Source: an uncultured Litorilinea sp.
Lineage (GTDB): Bacteria; Chloroflexota; Anaerolineae; Caldilineales; Caldilineaceae
Reading direction: 5' to 3'
NCBI GenBank assembly: GCA_946885925.1
Contig: CAMPHP010000098.1
Location: forward strand, 1-8,436
DNA: 8,436 nucleotides
Below the pieces are notes generated by a model that saw nothing but the letters and a program-made list of their open reading frames with translations, was not told the DNA's origin and did no database searches. The translations under genes were made by a program, and so were the position numbers. Every line of letters begins with the position of its first letter. Positions within the stretch are counted from its first letter, which is position 1. Below are positions 1 to 6,271 of this stretch, piece by piece.

Positions 1-70
1 AATGAGGAATGGCCGGAGTTCCCAAGTACAGGAAGCGAAGAACAATACCTCAAACAAAAACCTCAAAATA

Positions 71-96
71 AAAAAAGCCTCCTATACCCAGGAGGC
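71..96 (-). terminator. intrinsic terminator reading leftwards
   Basis: On the minus strand a perfect 7-bp stem (GCCTCCT at 96-90, AGGAGGC at 83-77) with a 6-nt loop is followed directly by six T's (76-71) and more T-rich sequence. This is a classic Rho-independent terminator. On the plus strand no T-run follows, so it works leftwards only. No long minus-strand gene lies just upstream (to the right), so it must end a short transcript or act as an attenuator. Confidence 0.85.
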
Positions 97-138
97 CGCG
101 ACATTCCGGAATTAAAACGATTTACCGAAGGGGCCTCC
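91..138 (-). promoter_or_regulatory. possible antiterminator pairing
   Basis: Minus-strand GGAGGCC at 138-132 is fully complementary (7 bp) to GGCCTCC at 97-91, which contains the 5' arm of the terminator at 71-96. The same bases 133-138 also sit at the base of the upper helix of the candidate RNA. Forming the antiterminator would disrupt both. This is the mutually exclusive layout of a riboswitch or attenuator. A 7-base match can also arise by chance in 200 nt, and no ligand class is recognised. Confidence 0.35.
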
Positions 139-265
139 ATTGCGCGTGTGTAGAACCAACCGATGCAGCAACGACAATTGGGCGCGCCGCGACATGGCTC
201 TCTTCTGGGAAGGAGCACACAGGCACAATGTGGCGAGAAAAAGAAGAAACGCTAAACCGATTCAT
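122..265 (-). CDS. possible 47-residue leaderless small ORF
   Basis: An ATG at 265-263 opens a 47-codon frame ending at TAA (124-122), about 25 nt before the leftward terminator. The predicted transcription start lies at or next to the ATG, so translation would be leaderless; GAGG at 285-282 is 16 nt upstream of the ATG, too far for a normal Shine-Dalgarno. The peptide begins MNRFSVSSFS, has one cysteine, contains a short hydrophobic stretch (RPIVVAASVG) and ends WRPLR. It has no recognisable domain or clear membrane segment. The frame coincides almost exactly with the structured RNA, so it may be a by-product of that RNA. A leader peptide is possible, but there are no runs of a single regulatory amino acid. 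Confidence 0.2.
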   Translation of the reverse strand: MNRFSVSSFSRHIVPVCSFPEESHVAARPIVVAASVGSTHAQWRPLR

Positions 266-273
266 AGTATATA

Positions 274-303
274 AGTATACCTCATCTTAGCCCCTTATAG
301 CAA
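274..303 (-). promoter_or_regulatory. candidate sigma-70-like promoter, leftward
   Basis: On the minus strand TTGCTA (303-298, four of six matches to TTGACA) lies 18 nt before TATACT (279-274, five of six matches to TATAAT). The expected start of transcription falls near 265-267, at the edge of the candidate RNA's closing helix. A second TATACT at 271-266 has no good -35 partner. The match is by eye only. Confidence 0.4.
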
Positions 304-314
304 AATGGTCTAGA

Positions 315-1919
315 ATGTGCGCTATGATGCAGTGCATGAAGCAGAGCTTTTCCATACTTGATACTGTGCCCTGGGTAAGATTGGGGGCAATTGGGCTAAC
401 GCTCGTGGTGGTCACACTCTTGACACCACAAACCCGTGTCTATGCCCAATCGTCACCAACGCATACCATTGAGCCTGGTGAGACCCTCAGCCAAATCGCT
501 GAATCCTATGGCATATCCCTAACCGAGTTGATGGAACTCAACAGCATCACCGACCCGGATGCCATCGTCTCAGGGCAAATCTTGGTGCTGCCTGCTCCGT
601 CTGACGCGGCCCCTGCACCCGCCATCGCTGTTGACGAAGCCTACGCGCCTGACACGCCACCCACCGAACATCTCATTCTGCCCGGTGAAAGCCTCAGTCG
701 CATTGCCGAACAATATGGCTTGACAATGGACGAGTTGATGGAAATCAATGGTATTAGCGACCCTGACACCATTGTCATCGGTCAAAAGCTGCGCCTGACT
801 CCTGTCATCAGCACCGAAGCAGCCCAAGTTGACGCGCCCGCTCCTACGCTCACCAACAGTGGCAACCCCATTGCCTCGCTCAATCAGACCTACACCGTGG
901 GTGCAGGAGATAGCATCGCCTACATTGCATTGCGCTTTGGGGTAGAAGAAAGCGCGCTGCGTTGGCTCAACAACTTAGAATCAAGCACCCTCTTGGAGCT
1001 AGGACAGGAGTTGATCCTGCCAGCCACTGCCAAGGAATTAGCCTTTGCGCCACCCGTGACTCCTGTTGGGAACGCAGGAGATGCAGTGGTAGCGGCAAGT
1101 GATGACAGACTGCGCCACACGGTTGAGGAAGGCGATAGCTTGGGGCGTATTGCCCAGGAGCATGGGCTGACCCTAGCGGCATTGATGGAAGCCAACCAGA
1201 TCGTCAACCCCGACGCCATTTATATTGGTCAACAGTTGATTATCCCCTCTCCCATGCCACCCAGCGAGGATGGCTCTGGTGCTGAAGAGAACAAGAAAGA
1301 GAGCGAGGAAGATGCTGCGCCAAAGCCGATTGGTCGCCCGCGCAGCGGCTTTTTCTACTACACAGTCAAACCAGGTGATACCTTATCCGAACTGGCGCGC
1401 GAATTCGACAGCACCCAGCTTGCCTTGCTTGAATATAACGACTTGCCTGATACTGAAACCGTTTACTTGGGGTTAGAACTACGGATTCCTTATGGCCCGC
1501 CGCCGCTGCCCGTCGACGCCCCACCCATCCCCCTCTCTGGAACTCGCTTTATCGTCAGTCTCAGCCGCCAGCAATGTTGGGTGCTCGAAGGCGAGAATGT
1601 GCGCTATGCTTGGCAGTGCAGCACTGGCTATGGCGAGTGGATCACCCGCACAGGTAACTTCGCCGTTCAGACCAAGCAGGAAATGGCAAAGAGTACCGCC
1701 TATGAGTTGGACATGCCCTACTGGTTAGGTATCTATGATGTCGGCACCTATGAGAATGGCATCCACGGCTTGCCCCTGCGCTGGGAGACCGGCGAAAAGA
1801 TCTGGGATGGGCTGATTGGTCAACCCGCCACCTTTGGCTGCGCCATGTTGGATGATGAAGACGCAGAGACACTCTTTAACCTATCCTTTCTAGGAATGCC
1901 CATTCACATTGTCCCATGA
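315..1919 (+). CDS. secreted five-LysM L,D-transpeptidase (YkuD) family protein
   Basis: This is probably an exported peptidoglycan-binding protein that forms or edits cross-links at meso-diaminopimelate or a similar residue. A signal peptide spans about residues 8-44: a charged start, a hydrophobic core LGAIGLTLVVVTLL, then VYA before the likely cleavage site. Five LysM modules follow at about 50-93, 119-163, 193-236, 268-311 and 349-392. Repeats 1, 2 and 4 share an xPDxIxxGQ signature; repeat 3 is the most divergent. Pro/Ala/Glu-rich linkers separate them. The YkuD domain fills about 410-534, with His484 and catalytic Cys509 in the sequence TFGC, where most family members have [ST]HGC. ATGs at 315, 324, 327 and 336 are all possible starts; the last (MKQSF) gives the most typical signal peptide. 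No clear Shine-Dalgarno is visible. The 59-nt gap to the next gene leaves it possibly monocistronic. Confidence 0.88.
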   Translation: MCAMMQCMKQSFSILDTVPWVRLGAIGLTLVVVTLLTPQTRVYAQSSPTHTIEPGETLSQIAESYGISLTELMELNSITDPDAIVSGQILVLPAPSDAAPAPAIAVDEAYAPDTPPTEHLILPGESLSRIAEQYGLTMDELMEINGISDPDTIVIGQKLRLTPVISTEAAQVDAPAPTLTNSGNPIASLNQTYTVGAGDSIAYIALRFGVEESALRWLNNLESSTLLELGQELILPATAKELAFAPPVTPVGNAGDAVVAASDDRLRHTVEEGDSLGRIAQEHGLTLAALMEANQIVNPDAIYIGQQLIIPSPMPPSEDGSGAEENKKESEEDAAPKPIGRPRSGFFYYTVKPGDTLSELAREFDSTQLALLEYNDLPDTETVYLGLELRIPYGPPPLPVDAPPIPLSGTRFIVSLSRQQCWVLEGENVRYAWQCSTGYGEWITRTGNFAVQTKQEMAKSTAYELDMPYWLGIYDVGTYENGIHGLPLRWETGEKIWDGLIGQPATFGCAMLDDEDAETLFNLSFLGMPIHIVP

Positions 1920-1978
1920 ATTAGATAAGCTTGATAACTATCTTTGCGGCACAGCCCGCCTTATGACCGATACAGCGC

Positions 1979-3040
1979 ATGTCTAAGTTGCACCACACAC
2001 CTCTTGCTGCGGGAAAACTTCCCGCCACACTTTTGGCAGATCTCTTAAGCGACCTGCCTACCCGCCATCCACAGTTACTCCTGGGGCCAGCGGTGGGCGA
2101 AGATGCCGCAGTCATTGACTTTAACCCTAGCAGTGACCGGCTGCTGGTTGTCAAGAGTGATCCCATCACCTTTGCCACCGACGAGATCGGCTATTACGCG
2201 GTCAACGTCTGCGCCAATGATATTGCTGTCACGGGGGCCACGCCTCGTTTCTACTTGCCCACGCTCTTGCTGCCCGCAGGTCACAGCGACGAAGCAATGG
2301 TTCGCCACATCTTCGCCCAGATTGGTGCAGCCTGTGCCATGCTCGATATTGTGGTGGCAGGAGGACATACTGAGGTTACCCCTTCCGTCAACCAAGCAGT
2401 TATAGCGGGAACCATGTTGGGCGAAGTGGCGCGCGACCGCTATATCTCAGGCCGAGGCTGTCGCGTTGGCGATGTGGTGCTGTTGGCAGGGCAAATCCCA
2501 ATAGAAGGGGCCAGCATTATTGCCCGTGAAAAACGGGCCGACTTGCTGGCGCGTGGCTGGTCCGCAGCGAAGCTAGACGAGGCTGCCGCCTATCTGCACA
2601 ACCCCGGTATCAGCGTTGTGGTTCCAGCCCTAGCTGCAGCCAACACGGGTCTGGTGACATCTATGCATGATCCCACCGAGGGAGGCATTGCTACCGGACT
2701 CTACGAGATGGCAGTCGCCGCTGGTGCGGGCTTGAAGGTGAACCTGGACGCCATTCCATGCTCGCCCCTAGCGGTCGAGCTATGCGCCACCTATGGCCTA
2801 GACCCGTTGGGAACGATTGCCTCTGGTGCGCTTTTGGCTACCTGTGCGCCCGAAGATGCTGACAAGGTGCTCCAAGCATGGGCAGAAGTTGGCTGGTCTG
2901 GGGCTGTCATTGGGCAGATAACGGATCAAGCCATACCCCCTATCGTTGGAAACTCGCAAATGCTTGTTGCCACGCGCGCAGGTCGCCGCGTCCCCTTCCC
3001 TACCTTTGCCGCTGACGAGATCATCAAACTATGGACCTAG
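1979..3040 (+). CDS. HypE/PurM-like AIR-synthase family protein
   Basis: This belongs to the ATP-binding AIR synthase/HypE/SelD/ThiL superfamily. The N-terminal AIRS domain (about 35-150) shows GEDAAVID (40-47), SDPITFATDEIG (60-71), a long NVCANDIAVTGATP stretch (76-89) and GGHTEVT (128-134). The C-terminal domain (about 160-330) shows HDPTEGGIATGLYEMA (230-245) and GTIASGALLAT (278-288). The length of 353 residues suits HypE. True HypE ends in a PR[IV]C-type tail whose cysteine carries the thiocarboxamide made into cyanide for NiFe hydrogenase. This protein ends EIIKLWT and has no C-terminal cysteine, and no hyp or hydrogenase genes are nearby. It is therefore best called HypE-like, with an unknown phosphoryl-transfer substrate. 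Its last 10 nt overlap the GNAT gene, implying coupled expression. The ATG at 1979 has no clear ribosome binding site. Confidence 0.85.
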   Translation: MSKLHHTPLAAGKLPATLLADLLSDLPTRHPQLLLGPAVGEDAAVIDFNPSSDRLLVVKSDPITFATDEIGYYAVNVCANDIAVTGATPRFYLPTLLLPAGHSDEAMVRHIFAQIGAACAMLDIVVAGGHTEVTPSVNQAVIAGTMLGEVARDRYISGRGCRVGDVVLLAGQIPIEGASIIAREKRADLLARGWSAAKLDEAAAYLHNPGISVVVPALAAANTGLVTSMHDPTEGGIATGLYEMAVAAGAGLKVNLDAIPCSPLAVELCATYGLDPLGTIASGALLATCAPEDADKVLQAWAEVGWSGAVIGQITDQAIPPIVGNSQMLVATRAGRRVPFPTFAADEIIKLWT

Positions 3041-3927
3041 CCAAACCTTCCGCTGCTAGCTCAATCACGATTCGCCCACTTCAAGATGTCGCCGCCTATG
3101 AACATTTTCAGCAATTAGAGCGTAGGGTGTGGGGCAGCGACGCCGTTGATATTATGCCCGTTCATGTACTAGCGACGCTGGCAAAGAATGGCGGGTTAGT
3201 GCTAGGGGCCTATGATGCCGATGGCCCGGAGAGTACGGGGGGTCTGGTCGGTGCGACCTTGGGTTGGCTCGGCACTGGGATCGATCCAGCGACACCTGAT
3301 GCCGAACCAAGGCTCAAGTTTTGCAGCCACATGGCAGGTGTCCTCCCCGACTGGCAGGGCAAGCATGTAGGGCTGCGGCTGAAACTCGCCCAGCGCGAAT
3401 ATGTGTTGGCACAAGGCCTGACGGATTGGATTACCTGGACCTACGATCCGCTCTTTCGAGCCAACGGCGTTTTCAATATCCATCGTTTGGGAGCCACCTG
3501 TACAACCTATCTACGCAACCTCTATGGAGAGATGACCGACGAGTTGAACCGCGGCGCGCCTTCTGACCGCTGCCAGGTTGATTGGCGGCTCACCAGCCCC
3601 CATGTGCTGCATACCATCGCATCCAAAGCCAACGCCGAGCGCACCTGGTCGCCAGAGATCCTCGACATTCTTCCTTCCCGAATCAACGCTGCTGGTTTTG
3701 ACGTACCCAGCGAAACAACACTTAGCCATGATGGTCGCCCGCTGGCAGTGCCAATCCCTAGCGATATTAGCAAGATCCGCCGCGCCGACCGTGAGCTATC
3801 CCTAGCATGGCGCTTTTATCTGCGTTCGGTCTTGGAAGAAGCCTTTGATGCAGGCTATACAATGGTAGACTGTGTGCATCTAACCAATCATGGCTGGCAC
3901 TATATTCTAGTGCGAGAATATTTATAA
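3031..3927 (+). CDS. GNAT-family acyltransferase (COG3375 type)
   Basis: This is a predicted acyl-CoA-dependent N-acyltransferase. The fold is visible in GGLVLGAYD (54-62, beta strands), LKFCSHMAGVLP (95-106), the acyl-CoA loop WQGKHVGLRLKLAQRE (108-123) and WTYDPLFRANGVFNIHRLGA (136-155), followed by NLYGEMTDELNRGAPSDR (163-180). These blocks match the COG3375 group of about 270-300 residues. In the usual Q/RxxGxG/A motif, His112 replaces the first glycine. The gene starts inside the end of the HypE-like gene (ATG overlapping by 10 nt) and is followed after 88 nt by an OSBS/NSAR enolase. In some bacteria such GNATs sit beside N-succinylamino acid racemases and are thought to succinylate amino acids; that substrate here is an inference. 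A hairpin begins 7 nt after the stop codon. Confidence 0.85.
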   Translation: MDLAKPSAASSITIRPLQDVAAYEHFQQLERRVWGSDAVDIMPVHVLATLAKNGGLVLGAYDADGPESTGGLVGATLGWLGTGIDPATPDAEPRLKFCSHMAGVLPDWQGKHVGLRLKLAQREYVLAQGLTDWITWTYDPLFRANGVFNIHRLGATCTTYLRNLYGEMTDELNRGAPSDRCQVDWRLTSPHVLHTIASKANAERTWSPEILDILPSRINAAGFDVPSETTLSHDGRPLAVPIPSDISKIRRADRELSLAWRFYLRSVLEEAFDAGYTMVDCVHLTNHGWHYILVREYL

Positions 3928-3928
3928 A

Positions 3929-3967
3929 CTACCCCTTCCTGGAAGCTTCTGAGCTTCCAGGAAGGTT
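3929..3967 (+). repeat. perfect 13-bp intergenic hairpin, copy 1
   Basis: CCTTCCTGGAAGC (3934-3946) pairs perfectly with GCTTCCAGGAAGG (3953-3965) around the loop TTCTGA. It starts 7 nt after the GNAT stop. It has no T-run (TTGATACG follows), so it is not a classic intrinsic terminator, but its position suggests 3'-end formation or transcript protection. It shares the outer flanks CTACCCCTT and GAAGGTT and the inner GGAAGC/GCTTCC with the hairpin at 5705-5747. Confidence 0.8.
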
Positions 3968-4000
3968 GATACGCGTAAACAGTGATAAGGCAACCACAAA

Positions 4001-4005
4001 AGGAG
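4001..4005 (+). promoter_or_regulatory. ribosome binding site of the OSBS/NSAR gene
   Basis: AGGAG, within AAAAGGAG, lies 10 nt before the ATG at 4016. It is the clearest Shine-Dalgarno among the plus-strand genes here and fixes the start. It also suggests that this gene is translated independently of the GNAT gene upstream. Confidence 0.75.
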
Positions 4006-4015
4006 CATCAACCCC

Positions 4016-5125
4016 ATGCGGATTGAACGCATTGAACTACGCAAGATCCGGCTACCTTATGTAGCCCCCTTCGAGACTTCTGGCTGGCGCGAAGATGGCT
4101 CCTATGCCGTGATCATCCGGCTGGATGCCGATGGTGTTGTCGCCTGGGGCGAATCGCCGGTGGGTGGCGCGCCCTTCTATAACGAGGAAAACACCAACAC
4201 AGTTTGGATCATCCAACAGGAGTTCCTTGCCCCCATGCTGCTCAACGCCGATCTCAATGGGCCGGAAGATGTGACTCCTGCCTTTGCCAAAGTACGTGGC
4301 AATCGCATGGCGAAGGCTGGCTTAGAATTTGCGGCGTGGGATCTCTTTGGCAAAATCCGCGGTGAAAGCCTCGCCAAGATGTTGGGTGGCACGCGCGATC
4401 GCGTCGCTGTTGGTGTGAGCGTGGGTATCCAGAAGGACATTGACACGCTGCTCGAGGTGGTCAACGCCTATCTGGAAGATGGCTACCAGCGCATCAAGCT
4501 CAAGATCAAGCCCGGTTGGGATATTGAACCGACTCGCGCCGTACGCGAAACGTGGCCTAACCTCAAGCTTCAGGTCGATGCCAACTCGATTTATCACCTA
4601 AGCGATGCTGCCCACCTGGCAAAGCTGGACGAGTACAACCTGCTGCTGGTCGAACAACCATTGGAGCATGACGACATCTTTGACCATGCCAAGCTAAAGC
4701 AACAACTTGAGACACCCCTCTGTCTGGACGAGAGCATTATCTCACCAGCCCATGCACGTTGGGCGATTGAAATGAACGCATGTGACATTATCAATATCAA
4801 GCCCAGCCGTATTGGTGGTTATGCCGATGCCAAGCAGATTCACGACATGGCCCAAGCTGCGGGCATTGCGGTTTGGCATGGTGGCATGTTGGAGACAGGC
4901 ATTGGTCGCGCCGGGAATGTGGCGCTGGCAAGCCTGCCCAACTTCACCCTGCCTGGCGACATCAGCGCCAACGCCCGCTATTTCCACCGCGACATCGTGA
5001 CCAATCCCTTTACGCTTAACGAGGACAGCACCTTGAGCGTACCGACCGCGCCGGGCTGTGGGGCCGATGTGGATGAGGCCTATCTGGAAGAAGTCACGCT
5101 GGAACGCTGGGAATTACGCGCCTAA
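4016..5125 (+). CDS. menC: o-succinylbenzoate synthase / N-succinylamino acid racemase (enolase superfamily)
   Basis: This is a cytoplasmic Mg-dependent enolase-superfamily enzyme. It either dehydrates SHCHC to o-succinylbenzoate in menaquinone synthesis, racemises N-succinyl amino acids, or does both. The N-terminal capping domain spans about 1-125 and the barrel about 130-365. Catalytic features are complete: KLKIK (161-165) with the second lysine of the KxK pair as acid/base, metal ligands Asp188 (VDAN), Glu213 (VEQPL) and Asp238 (LDES), and Lys262 in INIKPSRIGGY. GGMLETGIGR (289-298) closes the site. At 369 residues the length is typical of the NSAR/OSBS subgroup, and the numbering matches that subgroup closely. 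It starts with a good ribosome binding site. Its TAA stop overlaps the Nudix ATG (TAATG). Sequence alone cannot separate the two activities; the adjacent GNAT favours amino-acid racemisation, but no other men genes are visible. Confidence 0.9.
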   Translation: MRIERIELRKIRLPYVAPFETSGWREDGSYAVIIRLDADGVVAWGESPVGGAPFYNEENTNTVWIIQQEFLAPMLLNADLNGPEDVTPAFAKVRGNRMAKAGLEFAAWDLFGKIRGESLAKMLGGTRDRVAVGVSVGIQKDIDTLLEVVNAYLEDGYQRIKLKIKPGWDIEPTRAVRETWPNLKLQVDANSIYHLSDAAHLAKLDEYNLLLVEQPLEHDDIFDHAKLKQQLETPLCLDESIISPAHARWAIEMNACDIINIKPSRIGGYADAKQIHDMAQAAGIAVWHGGMLETGIGRAGNVALASLPNFTLPGDISANARYFHRDIVTNPFTLNEDSTLSVPTAPGCGADVDEAYLEEVTLERWELRA

Positions 5126-5661
5126 TGCAAGCCAACGAACAGGGGGTGCGCGAGCCAAATCGCCGCCGCTATCAAGTCATCCCGCGCACCCTCCTGCTCA
5201 TCACCAGCACGAACCCCGCCAGCGGCGAGCGTGAGGTGCTCTTGCTCAAAGGCGCGCCCACCAAGCGGCTGTGGGCCAACCGCTATAATGGCTTGGGCGG
5301 GCACATCGAAGCCAGTGAGGATGTGTTAACTGCTGGGCAGCGAGAGTTAGTCGAAGAAACGGGGCTGCGTGATGTTGCGTTGGTGCTGCGTGGCGTGATC
5401 AACATCGACACGGGCATGGACGAGCAAGGCGCACGCCCCGGCGTGTTGATCTTTGTGCTAACGGGTGAAAGCGCGGTGCGGGAAGTTGCCACAAGCGCCG
5501 AAGGCACACCCGAATGGATCCCCCTGACACAACTGGATGACTATCCGCTCGTGGACGACCTCTACGCGGTGATTCCCCTAGCCCTCAGTGATGGCCCCAT
5601 CTTCTACGGTCATTACAGCCCACGCCCCGACGGCTCAATGGCCTATCGCTTTACGAGCTAG
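5125..5661 (+). CDS. Nudix hydrolase
   Basis: This is a predicted pyrophosphohydrolase acting on a nucleoside diphosphate linked to another moiety. The Nudix box is complete at residues 59-81: Gly59, five residues, Glu65, seven residues, then RELVEETGL (73-81), satisfying GX5EX7REUXEEXGU. Upstream lies LLLKGAPTKRLWANRYNGLGGHIE, the typical strand before the box. The C-terminal part ends in YGHYSPRPDGSMAYRF, which resembles the tail of MutT/NUDT1-like 8-oxo-dGTP or ADP-ribose-type enzymes. The substrate cannot be assigned. The ATG overlaps the preceding stop by one base, so translation is probably coupled to the OSBS/NSAR gene. There is no strong ribosome binding site of its own. A hairpin lies 44 nt after its stop. 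Confidence 0.88.
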   Translation: MQANEQGVREPNRRRYQVIPRTLLLITSTNPASGEREVLLLKGAPTKRLWANRYNGLGGHIEASEDVLTAGQRELVEETGLRDVALVLRGVINIDTGMDEQGARPGVLIFVLTGESAVREVATSAEGTPEWIPLTQLDDYPLVDDLYAVIPLALSDGPIFYGHYSPRPDGSMAYRFTS

Positions 5662-5699
5662 GTCTTGCTTATGTCCGCTTGATCGGTCGACAGGTTGCC

Positions 5700-5749
5700 C
5701 TACCCCTTTGAGGAAGCCACCCAGAGAGTTCCCGGCTTCCTCGAAGGTT
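5700..5749 (+). repeat. 14-bp intergenic hairpin, copy 2, between convergent genes
   Basis: CCTTTGAGGAAGCC (5705-5718) pairs with GGCTTCCTCGAAGG (5734-5747), including one wobble (U5709-G5743), around a 15-nt loop. The wobble pairs only in plus-strand RNA, so the hairpin probably serves the Nudix-side transcript. It may also separate that transcript from the converging moaB unit. It shares flanks and core with the hairpin at 3934-3965. No T-run follows. Confidence 0.75.
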
Positions 5750-5764
5750 CCTGATTGAATCCCT

Positions 5765-6271
5765 CTACCGCACCAACTCCCACGCCAAATGCTGGATCTC
5801 CGGCAGAATTAGCTTCTCCATTGCCAATTGCACCGCATTGGGCGCTCCTGGCATGCTAAAGACCACCGTATCGCGGTAGACGCCTGCCGTGGCGCGGCTT
5901 AACATGGCTGCGGAGCCAACCTGTTGATAGCTCAACATCCGAAAAATCTCGCCAAAACCCGGTAGCGTCTTTTCCAATGCCTTGCTAATCACATCATAGG
6001 TGCGGTCGCGGCGGCTGATGCCTGTGCCCCCGTTAAAAACAACCAAACGTGCCCGCCCATCGGTGAAATCCTCCAGCGCAGCGCGCACCTCGCCCGGCTC
6101 ATCGCGCACAATACGATAAGCCACCACGCGATGACCTGCTTTCTCCACCAACTGGCGAATCAACTTGCCACTGGTATCGGTCTCGGACGTGCGTGGATCG
6201 CTCACCGTCACAATCGCAAGTAGAACTTGGCCCTGGCTGGCAGCCTTGGCGTGATGGTCGGGCGCATCCAT
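5765..6271 (-). CDS. moaB: MoaB/MogA-family molybdenum cofactor biosynthesis protein
   Basis: This is predicted to act in molybdopterin adenylylation or its MoaB equivalent, preparing the pterin for molybdenum insertion. The MoCF-binding fold is clear: [15 protein letters not shown] (21-35), the phosphate-binding [14 protein letters not shown] (81-94), [28 protein letters not shown] (103-130) and [10 protein letters not shown] (138-147). Glu108, Ser124 and Arg125 fall where family members contact substrate. At 168 residues it is typical of MoaB and too short for MoeA or fused forms. The ATG at 6271 overlaps the TAA of the protease upstream (TAATG), and AGGAG at 6286-6282, inside the protease gene, sits 10 nt before it, so this start is well supported. 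No other molybdopterin genes are seen. Confidence 0.92.
   Translation of the reverse strand: MDAPDHHAKAASQGQVLLAIVTVSDPRTSETDTSGKLIRQLVEKAGHRVVAYRIVRDEPGEVRAALEDFTDGRARLVVFNGGTGISRRDRTYDVISKALEKTLPGFGEIFRMLSYQQVGSAAMLSRATAGVYRDTVVFSMPGAPNAVQLAMEKLILPEIQHLAWELVR

Larger units (their letters stand above)
65..265 (-). ncRNA. candidate structured small RNA or 5' leader RNA, class unknown
   Basis: No known RNA family is recognised. Read on the minus strand, base pairing is extensive. A closing helix joins 250-259 to 118-127 (9 of 10 positions pair) and extends through 261-264 with 113-116. An upper helix joins 223-230 to 138-145 (8 bp), then a single mismatch, then 216-221 with 147-152 (6 bp). 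Inside lie a hairpin at 197-216 (8 bp, one bulge, CCA loop) and a weaker one pairing 177-181 with 156-160. Between the closing and upper helices is an open, pyrimidine-rich bubble (235-249). Wobbles G257-U120, U225-G143, G216-U152 and G263-U114 pair only in minus-strand RNA; the plus strand would have A-C mismatches. A promoter-like element lies just upstream and an intrinsic terminator follows. It could be a free sRNA (6S-like in length and outline) or a leader controlling a minus-strand gene left of base 1. The pairing is seen; the function is inferred. Confidence 0.5.

Noticed and set aside
47..67. Direct repeat ACCTCAAA at 47-54 and 60-67, 13-nt period
   Set aside because: Short and within A-rich sequence; could be an operator or ribosome-binding duplicates for a gene to the left, but chance is as likely.
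1..153. Plus-strand frame open from the left edge to TAG at 151-153 (about 50 codons, NEEWPEFP... to ASIARV)
   Set aside because: It runs straight through the leftward terminator and the structured RNA, is lysine/glutamate-rich from A-rich DNA and matches no family I know. A gene tail cannot be excluded but is not supported.
65..265. Identification of the minus-strand RNA as tmRNA, SRP RNA, T-box or cobalamin riboswitch
   Set aside because: No tRNA-like ends, no GGAA-capped SRP helix on the transcribed strand, no T-box sequence and no B12 box were found.
1920..1978. Short inverted repeats (AGATA/TATCT and GCGG/CCGC) between the LysM and HypE-like genes
   Set aside because: Stems of 4-5 bp only, no T-run, expected by chance; no terminator or promoter can be supported here.
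1979..3040. Calling this gene hypE (NiFe hydrogenase maturation)
   Set aside because: The C-terminal cysteine is missing and no hydrogenase genes are near.
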